64,000 bases of DNA from Sinomonas gamaensis (GTDB lineage Bacteria > Actinomycetota > Actinomycetes > Actinomycetales > Micrococcaceae), in the NCBI RefSeq assembly GCF_005876955.1, contig NZ_SSCL01000001.1, forward strand, positions 186,001 to 250,000, read 5' to 3'. This document shows positions 7,936-15,870 of this stretch, piece after piece. The notes beneath the pieces were generated by a model. It did not search any database, had not been told where the DNA came from, and saw only the letters and a program-made list of their open reading frames with translations. A program made the position numbers and the translations under genes. The stretch's first letter is position 1. Each line of letters opens with the position of its first letter.

Positions 7936-8418
7936 CTATGCGTTCCGAGCCCGGCGGAAGACCCAATAGCGGAGCAGCACGAACCGGGCGGCGGTCGCGG
8001 CCCAGCCGGCGATCGTCGTCGTCCAGAGCTCGCCCGTGATTCCAACGTCCGGCTTCACGAAGAGGACGGCCGAGAGGCTGCCGCTCGTGAGGACGAGGGC
8101 GATCATCATCGCCACGAGGCCGTGCAGGTGATCCAGCAGCAGGCCGCGACGCTCGCGGATGTGGAACGTGAACCTGCGGTTCAGCTCGGTGTTCAGCAGC
8201 GAGGTGGCGATGAGTGCCGCGGCGTTGGCCGCATGCGGACCCCACGGGAGTCGGAGGATGGCGTACAGAGCCAGCGAGGCGGCGGTGCAGATGACGCCGA
8301 CGCCCGTGAACCGCACGAGCTGACGGATCACGGGACGCCGAACGGCCCCCTCCAGCGACGTCCGCCAGGAGGCGGTATTCGTCGGCCGGGGGCCGTTCGT
8401 CGTGGTAGTCGGCGTCAT
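7936..8418 (-). CDS. GtrA-like membrane protein
   Basis: 160-residue protein of the GtrA/DPMS_TM family: four predicted membrane helices after a hydrophilic Thr/Pro-rich N-terminus (about 1-35), beginning with the typical LVRFTGVGVICTAASLALYA segment. Members are thought to help move polyprenyl-linked sugars across the membrane in cell-envelope glycan synthesis. No glycosyltransferase gene is adjacent, so the partner is unknown. A CATGCT hexamer lies six bases before the start codon, so the message may be leaderless. Confidence 0.85.
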   Translation of the reverse strand: MTPTTTTNGPRPTNTASWRTSLEGAVRRPVIRQLVRFTGVGVICTAASLALYAILRLPWGPHAANAAALIATSLLNTELNRRFTFHIRERRGLLLDHLHGLVAMMIALVLTSGSLSAVLFVKPDVGITGELWTTTIAGWAATAARFVLLRYWVFRRARNA

Positions 8419-8490
8419 GCAGTCAGCATGGCATCGGGCGCTGTGCCGGTGCTGTGACGCAGCCGTGCAGAGTGATCGCGTCGCGTCGGG

Positions 8491-9144
8491 CTACAGCGCC
8501 GGATACAGCTCGCCGACCGGCACATCCGCCGCCAGACGGTTCTCCGGCCCGGGCAGGGGGCACGCCCACGCCTCGTCGTAGGCGCACGACGGGTTGTAGG
8601 CGAAGTTGAAGTCGAGGAGGTAGAGGGGCGTGCCGTCGTCGGCCTCGCGCACCCCGAGAAAAGCGCCCTTGATCGTGTCCAGGAGATAGCGGCCAGCACC
8701 ATAGGAACCATCCGCGCGCCCGGACGTCGAGTCGCGGAACGGCACAAAGATGCCACCGCCATAACCCGCATGTCGCCATGCGGCGAGGGCGCCGAGCTGT
8801 GGCACGTCGAAGGTGCCCAGCCGAACGAACGGGACCACTCCGTCCGTCCCGGTCTGCACGTTCCGGACGGTCCCAGCGCCGTCCGGCAGCAGGGGCAGCT
8901 CGAACCGGAACGCGGGATCGTAGGGCGCCACACGCAGGCCGCGGAAGGCCGCGCGCTCGGAATGCACGACGGCGGAGGCCGGGTGGGTGCCGAACATCCG
9001 GTCCCGCTCACGGCACCAGAGCGCATGCCCCTCGGCAGGGGTCGCCGCCGCCCTGACCGCGGCATAGAGGGCGTAGGTGCGCACGCGCCAATCGGCGACC
9101 TGGTGGGCTGGGAGGGCGGGGACCGCTTCGTCCAGTTCGAGCAT
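8491..9144 (-). CDS. DUF1684 family protein
   Basis: 217 residues matching the DUF1684 family of unknown function; the conserved parts visible are GVPF/FVRLG, a FVPFRD-T-G motif with the Y-G-A-GRYL segment, and the C-terminal LDFNFAYNPSCAYDEAWACPLPGPENRL block that defines the family. ATG 9144 is chosen because TACTCT sits exactly six bases upstream (9151-9156), the leaderless spacing seen elsewhere in the window, and a longer start would run into the divergent lipoprotein gene. The function is unknown. Confidence 0.85.
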   Translation of the reverse strand: MLELDEAVPALPAHQVADWRVRTYALYAAVRAAATPAEGHALWCRERDRMFGTHPASAVVHSERAAFRGLRVAPYDPAFRFELPLLPDGAGTVRNVQTGTDGVVPFVRLGTFDVPQLGALAAWRHAGYGGGIFVPFRDSTSGRADGSYGAGRYLLDTIKGAFLGVREADDGTPLYLLDFNFAYNPSCAYDEAWACPLPGPENRLAADVPVGELYPAL

Positions 9145-9150
9145 GGCGCC

Positions 9151-9156
9151 AGAGTA
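9151..9156 (-). promoter_or_regulatory. -10 hexamer of leaderless DUF1684 gene
   Basis: TACTCT on the minus strand, six bases before ATG 9144. Confidence 0.5.
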
Positions 9157-9173
9157 CAGCCGCAGGTGTTCGC

Positions 9174-9179
9174 TAGGGT
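9174..9179 (+). promoter_or_regulatory. -10 hexamer of the divergent lipoprotein gene
   Basis: TAGGGT seven bases before ATG 9187. The AGGGTG could alternatively act as a ribosome-binding site. Confidence 0.45.
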
Positions 9180-9186
9180 GAAGCGC

Positions 9187-9999
9187 ATGGATGCTCGTCG
9201 CCTCCTTCCCCTGGTGCTTCCTCCGCTGGCCCTCGCGGGGGCGCTCGTGCTGGCTTCCTGCGGCGCTGGCCAGAGCGGACCGCAATGGACCGCCGTCGCG
9301 CCTCAGCAGAGCGGTGGTGCCGGCGCCGGGGGTGCGTCTGCCGGCGCCTCGCGGTCGGCCGGCGCCTCGGCCAGCGCGTCCGCCGTCGGCACACCGTCGC
9401 CCGGTGCCACGTCGGCCGAATGGAAGACGTACACGGACCCAGGCAAGACCGTCAGCTTCGACCTGCCGGCTTCGTGGATCGTGCAGTCTCAGCCCGCCGC
9501 CCCAGGCTCGGCGTCCGGCGCCCTCCATGTTGACGTGAGGAAGCCCGACGGCACTTTCGTAGCCGCGCTCCAGACGGGTTTGTCCCTGCCGAGCCAGCAG
9601 CCGTGCGACCCTGCTCAGGCCAAGCCGTATACCGTCCTCAACAGCCTTCCTGTAGACCTTCCGTTCGTGGATGGGCCGACCGCGATCTCCCCGCGCTTCG
9701 TGTACCGCGTGCTGCAGGGCTACAAGTACTTCGGCTCGTTCGGTCTCGTCGGCGTGGCAACCGTCGCCCAGGACGGCAAGGCCTGCCGGCTCGACAACGT
9801 GGTTCCCGGGCCGGCGGGGATCGGAGGCTATTCGTTTTCCGACGTCCTCGAGGTCACTCCGCTTGCGCCGGAGGCGAAGGTTGCGCCGCTCTCGTCGTTC
9901 GATAACCTTGCTCAGGCATCGGCGTACGTCCGGAACTCCGGAGACTTCGCCGATGCGCAGCGGATGATCATGTCGCTGAAGTTCACCAAGAAGTCTTAG
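9187..9999 (+). CDS. Secreted lipoprotein, unknown function
   Basis: 270-residue probable lipoprotein: signal peptide with lipobox LASC (C25), then a low-complexity Gly/Ala/Ser linker (about 35-70) and a globular domain beginning YTDPGKTVSFDLPASW, a style shared with PsbP/LpqN-like actinobacterial lipoproteins. The domain contains one Cys pair (QPC.. and KAC..). The function is unknown. The start at ATG 9187 gives a proper signal peptide; a GTG at 9178 would add three residues. It is 42 bp from the divergent DUF1684 start. Confidence 0.85.
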   Translation: MDARRLLPLVLPPLALAGALVLASCGAGQSGPQWTAVAPQQSGGAGAGGASAGASRSAGASASASAVGTPSPGATSAEWKTYTDPGKTVSFDLPASWIVQSQPAAPGSASGALHVDVRKPDGTFVAALQTGLSLPSQQPCDPAQAKPYTVLNSLPVDLPFVDGPTAISPRFVYRVLQGYKYFGSFGLVGVATVAQDGKACRLDNVVPGPAGIGGYSFSDVLEVTPLAPEAKVAPLSSFDNLAQASAYVRNSGDFADAQRMIMSLKFTKKS

Positions 10000-10016
10000 C
10001 CCCCGTCTGGAGCCCC

Positions 10017-10823
10017 ATGCTGCGCACTGTCAGCGCCCGTCTGTCCTTCACCACCGTGGCGCGGACGAAGGTGGCCATGGCCGTGGCCGTCGCGAAGAAT
10101 CCGGGCTACTCCTCATTCGAGGAGCGGCTTTCCGTCACGTCCCAGGGTGGGGAGGTGCCGCGGCGCGAGCTCGTCGACGGCCACGGCGGACGATTCCACG
10201 TCCTCGAGCTCGACGAGCCCGCGGACGTCGAGGTCGAGTATTCGGCGTCGATCGGGGGCCGTGCCGTTCAGGAGCCGGTCGACGAGATGGACCTCATCCG
10301 GTATGTGCGGCCCAGCCGGTATGCCGAAAGCGATCGGCTCCTGCCGACCTCCTACGGGCAGTTCGGTTCCCTGCGCGGCGCGGAGCTCGTCGTGGCAGTC
10401 CGTGCGTGGGTGCACGAGCAGCTCTCGTATGTGGCCGGGTCGTCCCGCGGAACGGACGGGGCTGTGGAGACTCTGCTTCACCGCAGGGGAGTGTGCCGCG
10501 ACTACGCCCACCTCGCGATCGCACTCCTGCGGGCGAAGGACATTCCGGCCCGGCTCACCGCGGTCTACGCCCCAGGGCTCCGACCGATGGACTTCCACGC
10601 GGTCGCCGAGGCCTACGTTGACGGGGCGTGGCACGTCATCGACCCCACCGGGCTCGCCTCGCGCGCCGGCATGCTGCGGATCACCGCGGGCCGCGATTCC
10701 TCGGATACGGCGTTCCTGTCCACCGTGGGAGGAAGTCTCGTGCTGCGTCGGCTTGCAGTGTCGGCAGAATGCGACGAAGCGCTCCCGGACGATGATCCGA
10801 GAGCGCTCCTCGTCATCGAGTAG
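10017..10823 (+). CDS. Transglutaminase-like cysteine protease-fold protein
   Basis: 268 residues. An N-terminal beta-rich region (about 35-95) precedes a transglutaminase-core domain with the full catalytic triad: C160 in HRRGVCRDYAHLAIALLRA, H194 in MDFHAVAEAYV and D209 in HVIDPTG. Bacterial members of this group are usually peptidases or peptide-modifying enzymes, without known substrate. There is no signal peptide, so it is probably cytosolic. TGGAG lies shortly before ATG 10017. It follows the lipoprotein by 17 bp and may be cotranscribed with it. Confidence 0.9.
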   Translation: MLRTVSARLSFTTVARTKVAMAVAVAKNPGYSSFEERLSVTSQGGEVPRRELVDGHGGRFHVLELDEPADVEVEYSASIGGRAVQEPVDEMDLIRYVRPSRYAESDRLLPTSYGQFGSLRGAELVVAVRAWVHEQLSYVAGSSRGTDGAVETLLHRRGVCRDYAHLAIALLRAKDIPARLTAVYAPGLRPMDFHAVAEAYVDGAWHVIDPTGLASRAGMLRITAGRDSSDTAFLSTVGGSLVLRRLAVSAECDEALPDDDPRALLVIE

Positions 10824-10861
10824 GCGAGCAGCCGTTCCCCCTGCAGCCGGTAGCCGCGCTC

Positions 10862-11338
10862 TTACAGCGCGTGGTTCTGCACCACGTGCTGACGCAGCTT
10901 GGTGGTGAGCCGAGTCAGCTCGGCGAGCTCGTCGCCGTCGAGGGCGCTCCCGAACAGGCGCGCGATCTCCCGCACGTGGCCGCGGCCAATCCGCCGCTGC
11001 GCCTCCAAACCTGCCTCGGTGAGGGTGATCAGGATGCCCCGCGCGTCGTCCGGCGCCGCCCGCCTGGCGACGAGCCCTCGCCGCTCAAGCCGTTCCACGA
11101 GTCGGCTCAGGCTCGACTGGGCCAGCAGCACGTGGTCGTTGAGCTCGTTGAGCCTCAGGCCGCCCTCCGGGCAGGTGCTCAGGGTGAAGAGCACGTCGTA
11201 CTCTTTCATGCCGAGTTCCTTGAAGGCAGGGTCGGCCTGCAGCCGGCGCATGACGGCTACCTGCGCACGGAAGAGGGACTCCCATGCCTCGGCGGTCTCG
11301 CGGACGGACGGGGCCTGCTGCGGGGTGGCAGTGCTCAT
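10862..11338 (-). CDS. MarR family transcriptional regulator
   Basis: 158 residues with the MarR winged helix (about 45-115: the LNELNDHVLLAQSSLSRLVERLE recognition region and the DDARGILITLTEAG wing). It is the second gene of a two-gene minus-strand operon; its ATG overlaps the stop of the flavin oxidoreductase gene (ATGA). A strong palindrome upstream of the operon is its likely operator, implying autoregulation. The ligand is unknown. Confidence 0.9.
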   Translation of the reverse strand: MSTATPQQAPSVRETAEAWESLFRAQVAVMRRLQADPAFKELGMKEYDVLFTLSTCPEGGLRLNELNDHVLLAQSSLSRLVERLERRGLVARRAAPDDARGILITLTEAGLEAQRRIGRGHVREIARLFGSALDGDELAELTRLTTKLRQHVVQNHAL

Positions 11339-12471
11339 CGCACCGCCTCTGCATCTGGCGTGGGAACTGTCCCGGTGCCGGCCGTGGCGGCATCAGCTGT
11401 GCTGGCCTTCTGCGCCACGAGGGCCGCATGCGTCGGGCCCTCGGGCACGTCGGCGGGACGGCCGGCCTCGAAACCGGCCTTGAGCTCGGGGAGCACCTCG
11501 CCGAGCAGGTCGAGCTGCTCGAGGACGGTCTTGAGCGGGAGGCCTGCGTGATCCACCAGGAACAGCTGTCGCTGGTAGTCGCCGAAGTAGTCGCGGAAGG
11601 CGAGGGTCTTCTCGACGAACTCCGCCGGGCTGCCCACCGTCAACGGCGTCTGAGAGGTGAAGTCCTCGAGTGAGGGGCCGTGGCCGTAGACCGGTGCGTT
11701 GTCGAAGTACGGGCGGAATTCGCGGACGGCATCCTGGGAGTTCCGGCGCATGAAGAACTGGCCGCCCAAGCCCACGATCGCCTGATGCGCCTTGCCGTGG
11801 CCGTAGTGCTCGAAGCGCTCGCGGTAAAGGTTGATGAGCCGGATGTAATGCTCCTTCGGCCAGAAGATGTTGTTGGCGAAGAAGCCATCGCCGTAGTACG
11901 CGGCGAGCTCAGCGATCTGCGGCGTCCGGATCGAGCCGTGCCACACGAACGGCGCCACGCCATCGAGCGGTCGCGGGGTCGCCGTGAAGTTGTGCAGCGG
12001 GGTGCGGAACTTTCCGCTCCAGTCCACCACGTCTTCGTCCCAGAGGCGCCGCAGGAGCGCGTAGTTCTCGATCGTGAGCTCGAGCGCGTCGTGCGGGTTC
12101 TTGCCGAACCACGGGTACACCGGGGCCGTGTTGCCTCGGCCCAGGACGAGGTCCGTCCGCCCGTCGACGAGGTGCTGCAGCATGGCGAAGTCTTCCGCGA
12201 TCTTGACGGGGTCATTCGTTGTGATGAGAGTCGTGGTGGTGGACAGGATGAGGCGCTCGGTCTGGGCGCCGATGTAGCCGAGCAGAGTCGTGGGGGAGCT
12301 CGGGTAGAACGGCGGGTTGTGGTGCTCGCCCGTGGCGAAGACGTCGAGCCCGACCTCCTCGGCATGCTTGGCGATCTGGACGATCGCCTTGATCCGCTCG
12401 GCCTCGGTTGGCATACGACCGTTGGTGGGGTCGAGGGTGATGTCGCCGACGCTGAAGATTCCGAACTGCAT
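11335..12471 (-). CDS. LLM-class flavin-dependent oxidoreductase (luciferase-like monooxygenase)
   Basis: 378 residues, bacterial luciferase fold. It has the N-terminal MQFGIFSVGD strand, FATGEHHNPPFYPSSP, the LSTTTTLITTNDPVKIAEDFAMLQHLVDGR region typical of the family, LGRGNT, and a C-terminal tail rich in Ala/Thr (last 30 residues) that may be disordered. It likely uses reduced flavin to oxidise a small organic compound; the substrate is unknown. It is translationally coupled to the MarR gene, suggesting induction by its substrate or a related toxicant (inference). Confidence 0.9.
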   Translation of the reverse strand: MQFGIFSVGDITLDPTNGRMPTEAERIKAIVQIAKHAEEVGLDVFATGEHHNPPFYPSSPTTLLGYIGAQTERLILSTTTTLITTNDPVKIAEDFAMLQHLVDGRTDLVLGRGNTAPVYPWFGKNPHDALELTIENYALLRRLWDEDVVDWSGKFRTPLHNFTATPRPLDGVAPFVWHGSIRTPQIAELAAYYGDGFFANNIFWPKEHYIRLINLYRERFEHYGHGKAHQAIVGLGGQFFMRRNSQDAVREFRPYFDNAPVYGHGPSLEDFTSQTPLTVGSPAEFVEKTLAFRDYFGDYQRQLFLVDHAGLPLKTVLEQLDLLGEVLPELKAGFEAGRPADVPEGPTHAALVAQKASTADAATAGTGTVPTPDAEAVR

Positions 12472-12499
12472 GATGACCTCTCTTCTTCGGTTTACTCAG

Positions 12500-12521
12500 G
12501 ATACATGCATTTGCATCTATC
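12500..12521 (-). promoter_or_regulatory. Putative MarR operator
   Basis: Palindrome GATACATGCA-TT-TGCATCTATC, 9 of 10 positions symmetrical, 29 bp upstream of the flavin oxidoreductase start. Size, symmetry and AT-rich core fit a MarR-dimer site. Confidence 0.7.
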
Positions 12522-12536
12522 TCCGAAACCGAAGCT

Positions 12537-12558
12537 GCCCCGGGTTTGTTCCCGGGGC
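12537..12558 (-). terminator. Hairpin after the RND permease gene
   Basis: GCCCCGGG, 6-nt loop, CCCGGGGC, 16 bp beyond the permease stop on the minus strand; no T-run. Confidence 0.6.
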
Positions 12559-12574
12559 AAAGATCGGGGCAGGA

Positions 12575-15500
12575 TCAGGGCCGCGCCGCGCGCCGACCCG
12601 TGATCTTGGGGACGGCGCCGGTGGTCCAATCGGGTTCGGCCCCGGCGTCCTCGCCGGGCCCTGCCGCGCCCGCTTCCCCGGCCGGCTCCGGCCGCCGCGC
12701 GAGGTCGCGCAGCAGGCGCCGCCGCTCCAGGCGGCCTTCGACGAGGCGATACAGGACGGGCACCAGGACGAGCGTCAGAGCGGTCGAGGAGACTAGGCCG
12801 CCGATCACGACGACGGCCAGCGGCCGGGAGATGAACCCTCCGCCGCCCGTGAGGCCGAGCGCCATCGGCGTGAGCGCGAAGATCGTCGCGAGGGCTGTCA
12901 TGAGGATGGGGCGGAGCCGCTGCCGCGCACCGTGCTCGATCGCGTCCTCGAGGCTCAGCGCAGGCCTGCCCGGTCCGGGCCTCCTGTACTGGTTGATGAG
13001 GTCGATCAGCACGATCGCGTTCGTCACGACGATTCCCACCAGCATGAGAAGCCCGATGAGCGCGGGGAGGCCGAGCGGGATTCCCGTGGCCAGCAGGAGC
13101 AGGATCGCCCCCGTCGCCGCGAAAGGAATCGAGACGAGCAGGACGAGCGGCTGGAGGAGGCTCTTGAACGTAGCGACCATGATCACGTAGACGATCGCGA
13201 TCGCGGCGAGCAGCGCGAGGCCGAGCTGCCGGAACGACTCCGCCTGCTGCGAGGCCGCTCCGCCCACGGAGGCCGTGGCGCCGCCGTCGAGCGCGATGCC
13301 GCTGATGCGCTTCTGCACCTCGGAACTCACCGATCCGAGATTGGATTCGCCCGGCGTCACGGAGACGGTGGCGGTCCGCTGGCCGGACGTGCTCGTCACC
13401 GTCACAGGAACATCGACGGCGGTCACGCTCGCAATCGCTCCGAGCGTGAGGCCCGGGGCACCCGGAAGGGGCAGCGACCGCACGGCATCGACGCTCGTGA
13501 ACTGCGTGCCTTTCCCAATCAGCACCGGGTAATCGGTGGTGTCAATCCGGACCGTTCCCGCGGGGACCGGGCTGACGGTCGCGGCGAGCGCGGCACCCAC
13601 CTGCTGCTCGTTGAGCCCGGCGGCGACGGCCTTGGCCCGGTCCACCTTCACCTGCACGATCGGCTGGCTCGCGGCGAGGTTGCTCGTCACGTCCGTGGAC
13701 CCGGGCACACCCTTGAGTGCGGTGACGACGGCGTCGTTGGCCTTCGCGAGGGAGGCCGAGTCGGGGGCTTTGACCGTGACGTCCACGGTGGACGCCGTCC
13801 CGAACCCACCCTGCTGCTGGCCGACGCCGACTTTCCCGACGCCGTCGAGCTTGGCCACCTCGTCCCGCACGCGCTGCACCAGCGCGGCCTGGTCCGCATT
13901 CTCATCCGTGATGGCGGTGAAGCTGGAGTTCGAGGCGCCCGAGGACAGGAAGGCGCTGAACCCCGTGGTCGAGTTGCCGATGGTGACCTGAACCGTCCGG
14001 ACACCGTCGGTGTGCCGCAGCACGTCCTCGACCTTGGCAGCGGCCGCACTGGTCGCGTCAAGGCTCGTCCCCGGAGGCATCGTCTGTGTCACGGTGAAGC
14101 TGTTCTGCCCGGAGTTTCCGAGAAGGTTCGTGGAGAGCAGAGGAGTCATGGCAAACGTCGCGACCAGCACGAGCGCGCCTGCCACAAGCGTCCATACAGG
14201 GTGCTTCTGCGTCGTTCGCAGGATCGGGAGGTAGCCGCGTTGAATGCGGCTGCGCTTCTCCTTCTCATGCGCGGCCGCCTCCACCTCGGCAGTGTTGACG
14301 CTGCCTGTGGGGCCGGTGCGGAGGAACCAGTAGGCGAGCACCGGCACGATGGTGAGGGCGACGGCGAGCGATGCGAGGAGCGCGATGGTCACCGTGAGCG
14401 CGAAGGGACGGAAGAGCTCGCCCGCGAGGTTCCCCACGAAGGCGATCGGAAGGAACACGGCGACGGTGGTCAGGGTCGAGGCGGTCACGGCGCCGGCGAC
14501 CTCGCGCGCGGCGGTGAGGATCGCCGTCGTCTTCTCCTCGCCGTAGCTCAGGTGCCGCTTGATGTTCTCGATGACCACGATCGAGTCGTCCACCACGCGC
14601 CCGATCGCGATGGTGAGCGCGCCGAGGGTGAGGATGTTGAGCGAGTAGTGGGACGCGAACAGCCCGATGAACGTGATGAGGAGCGAGAGCGGGATCGACA
14701 CCGCCGTGACGAGCGTGGAGCGGACCGAGAGCAGGAACACGAGGATCACCAGCACGGCGAAGCCGAGGCCGAGGAGGCCCTCGGTCGTGAGATCTCTGAT
14801 GGACTTCTCGATGAACGGCGCCTGGTCGAACACGGTCGTGAGCTTCGCGTTCGAACCGAGCCCGGATTCGAGCCCGGGCACCGCGTCGCGCACCGCGTGG
14901 GAGATGGCCACGGTATCGGCGTCCGGCTTCTTGGTCACCGACACGGCGAGCGTCGGCTTGCCGTCCGTCCGCGTGATGGAGGTGGCGGCGTCGTCCTGGA
15001 GGGCGACGGCGGCCACGTCGCCGATCGTCGTGGGCTGCTTCGCGCCGCCGAGGGGGAGGCCCTTGATGACGTCCGTCGAGTCGATCGGGCTTCCCGCCTG
15101 GATCGAGAGAGTGCGCCCCTGATCGGTCACCGTGCCCACGGGAACGAGCGAGCCGTTGTTGGACAGCGCCGTGCGGATGGCCCCAACGTCGACGCCGCGG
15201 GCCGCCAGAGCCGCTGGGTCCGGCTGAATCTGGATGTGGCGCGAGGCGCCTCCCGTGATGTCGACGGTGCGGACGCCGTCGATCTTCGAGAGCTTCGGCA
15301 CCACCTGCTGGACGAGCTGGTTCTCCAGGTCGCTCAGGCCGCGGTCGGACGACGCCGCGATGAACACGATCGGGAAGTCGCTGATGCTTCCCGCGAGCGT
15401 ATTGGGGGAGACGCTGCTGGGAAGCTGCGATTTGGTATTCGAGATGGCGCGGTCGATCTGGTTTCGCGCGCGGTCGAGGTTCGTTCCGTAGGCGAACGAG

Positions 15501-15781
15501 AGGCGGATGGTGGAGACGCCCGTGCGCGAGGTGGAGGCGCTGCTCTCCAGCCCTTCGACGGCTTGGAGCGCCTTCTCGAGGGGCTGGCCCACCTGCTTGT
15601 CCACGACGTCCGGGGAGGCACCCGGCATCGAGGTCACCACGGTGAGCTGGGGGAACTCGATCGATGGGATCAGCTCCTGCTTGAGCGAGCCCGCCGTGAT
15701 CACGCCGAAGACGGCCGCGAAGATCGTGATGAGCGCGATCAGGGCCTTGTTGCCCATGGAGAGGGTCGCAAGCCGGAACAT
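12575..15781 (-). CDS. RND-superfamily efflux permease (AcrB/SwrC-like)
   Basis: 1068-residue proton-driven inner-membrane pump with the full hydrophobe-amphiphile-efflux layout: TM1, first large extracytoplasmic loop (about 35-330), TM2-6 with G-RVVDDSIVVIEN in TM4 (D398/D399 equal the AcrB proton-relay aspartates), TM7, second loop (about 550-850), TM8-12 with NAIVLIDLINQ in TM10. The usual relay lysine of AcrB is not obvious there. ATG 15781 has GGAGAG nine bases upstream and gives a normal N-terminus. No membrane-fusion or outer-membrane partner is adjacent, as for SwrC of Bacillus. The C-terminus is a Pro/Ala-rich cytosolic tail. The substrate is unknown. Confidence 0.93.
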   Translation of the reverse strand: MFRLATLSMGNKALIALITIFAAVFGVITAGSLKQELIPSIEFPQLTVVTSMPGASPDVVDKQVGQPLEKALQAVEGLESSASTSRTGVSTIRLSFAYGTNLDRARNQIDRAISNTKSQLPSSVSPNTLAGSISDFPIVFIAASSDRGLSDLENQLVQQVVPKLSKIDGVRTVDITGGASRHIQIQPDPAALAARGVDVGAIRTALSNNGSLVPVGTVTDQGRTLSIQAGSPIDSTDVIKGLPLGGAKQPTTIGDVAAVALQDDAATSITRTDGKPTLAVSVTKKPDADTVAISHAVRDAVPGLESGLGSNAKLTTVFDQAPFIEKSIRDLTTEGLLGLGFAVLVILVFLLSVRSTLVTAVSIPLSLLITFIGLFASHYSLNILTLGALTIAIGRVVDDSIVVIENIKRHLSYGEEKTTAILTAAREVAGAVTASTLTTVAVFLPIAFVGNLAGELFRPFALTVTIALLASLAVALTIVPVLAYWFLRTGPTGSVNTAEVEAAAHEKEKRSRIQRGYLPILRTTQKHPVWTLVAGALVLVATFAMTPLLSTNLLGNSGQNSFTVTQTMPPGTSLDATSAAAAKVEDVLRHTDGVRTVQVTIGNSTTGFSAFLSSGASNSSFTAITDENADQAALVQRVRDEVAKLDGVGKVGVGQQQGGFGTASTVDVTVKAPDSASLAKANDAVVTALKGVPGSTDVTSNLAASQPIVQVKVDRAKAVAAGLNEQQVGAALAATVSPVPAGTVRIDTTDYPVLIGKGTQFTSVDAVRSLPLPGAPGLTLGAIASVTAVDVPVTVTSTSGQRTATVSVTPGESNLGSVSSEVQKRISGIALDGGATASVGGAASQQAESFRQLGLALLAAIAIVYVIMVATFKSLLQPLVLLVSIPFAATGAILLLLATGIPLGLPALIGLLMLVGIVVTNAIVLIDLINQYRRPGPGRPALSLEDAIEHGARQRLRPILMTALATIFALTPMALGLTGGGGFISRPLAVVVIGGLVSSTALTLVLVPVLYRLVEGRLERRRLLRDLARRPEPAGEAGAAGPGEDAGAEPDWTTGAVPKITGRRAARP

Positions 15782-15821
15782 CTGTGTCTTCTCTCCAGAT
15801 CGACCGAATAATGAAGAACGG

Positions 15822-15865
15822 ACGACGGCGGCCCGCACCTTCACTGTGGTGCGGGCCGCCGTCGT
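15822..15865 (-). terminator. Strong terminator between mqo and the RND gene
   Basis: Perfect 18-bp stem starting ACGACGGCGGCC with an 8-nt loop, immediately downstream of mqo on the minus strand. It shares the ACGACGGC...GCCGTCGT outer stem with the hairpins at 36934 and 42179. Confidence 0.8.
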
Positions 15866-15870
15866 GATGG

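Noticed and set aside
12932-15811. Very long plus-strand open frame of 959 codons opposite the RND permease
   Set aside because: It is exactly antisense to a well-supported permease, has the Arg/Asp/His-rich composition typical of high-GC shadow frames, and has no recognisable domain.
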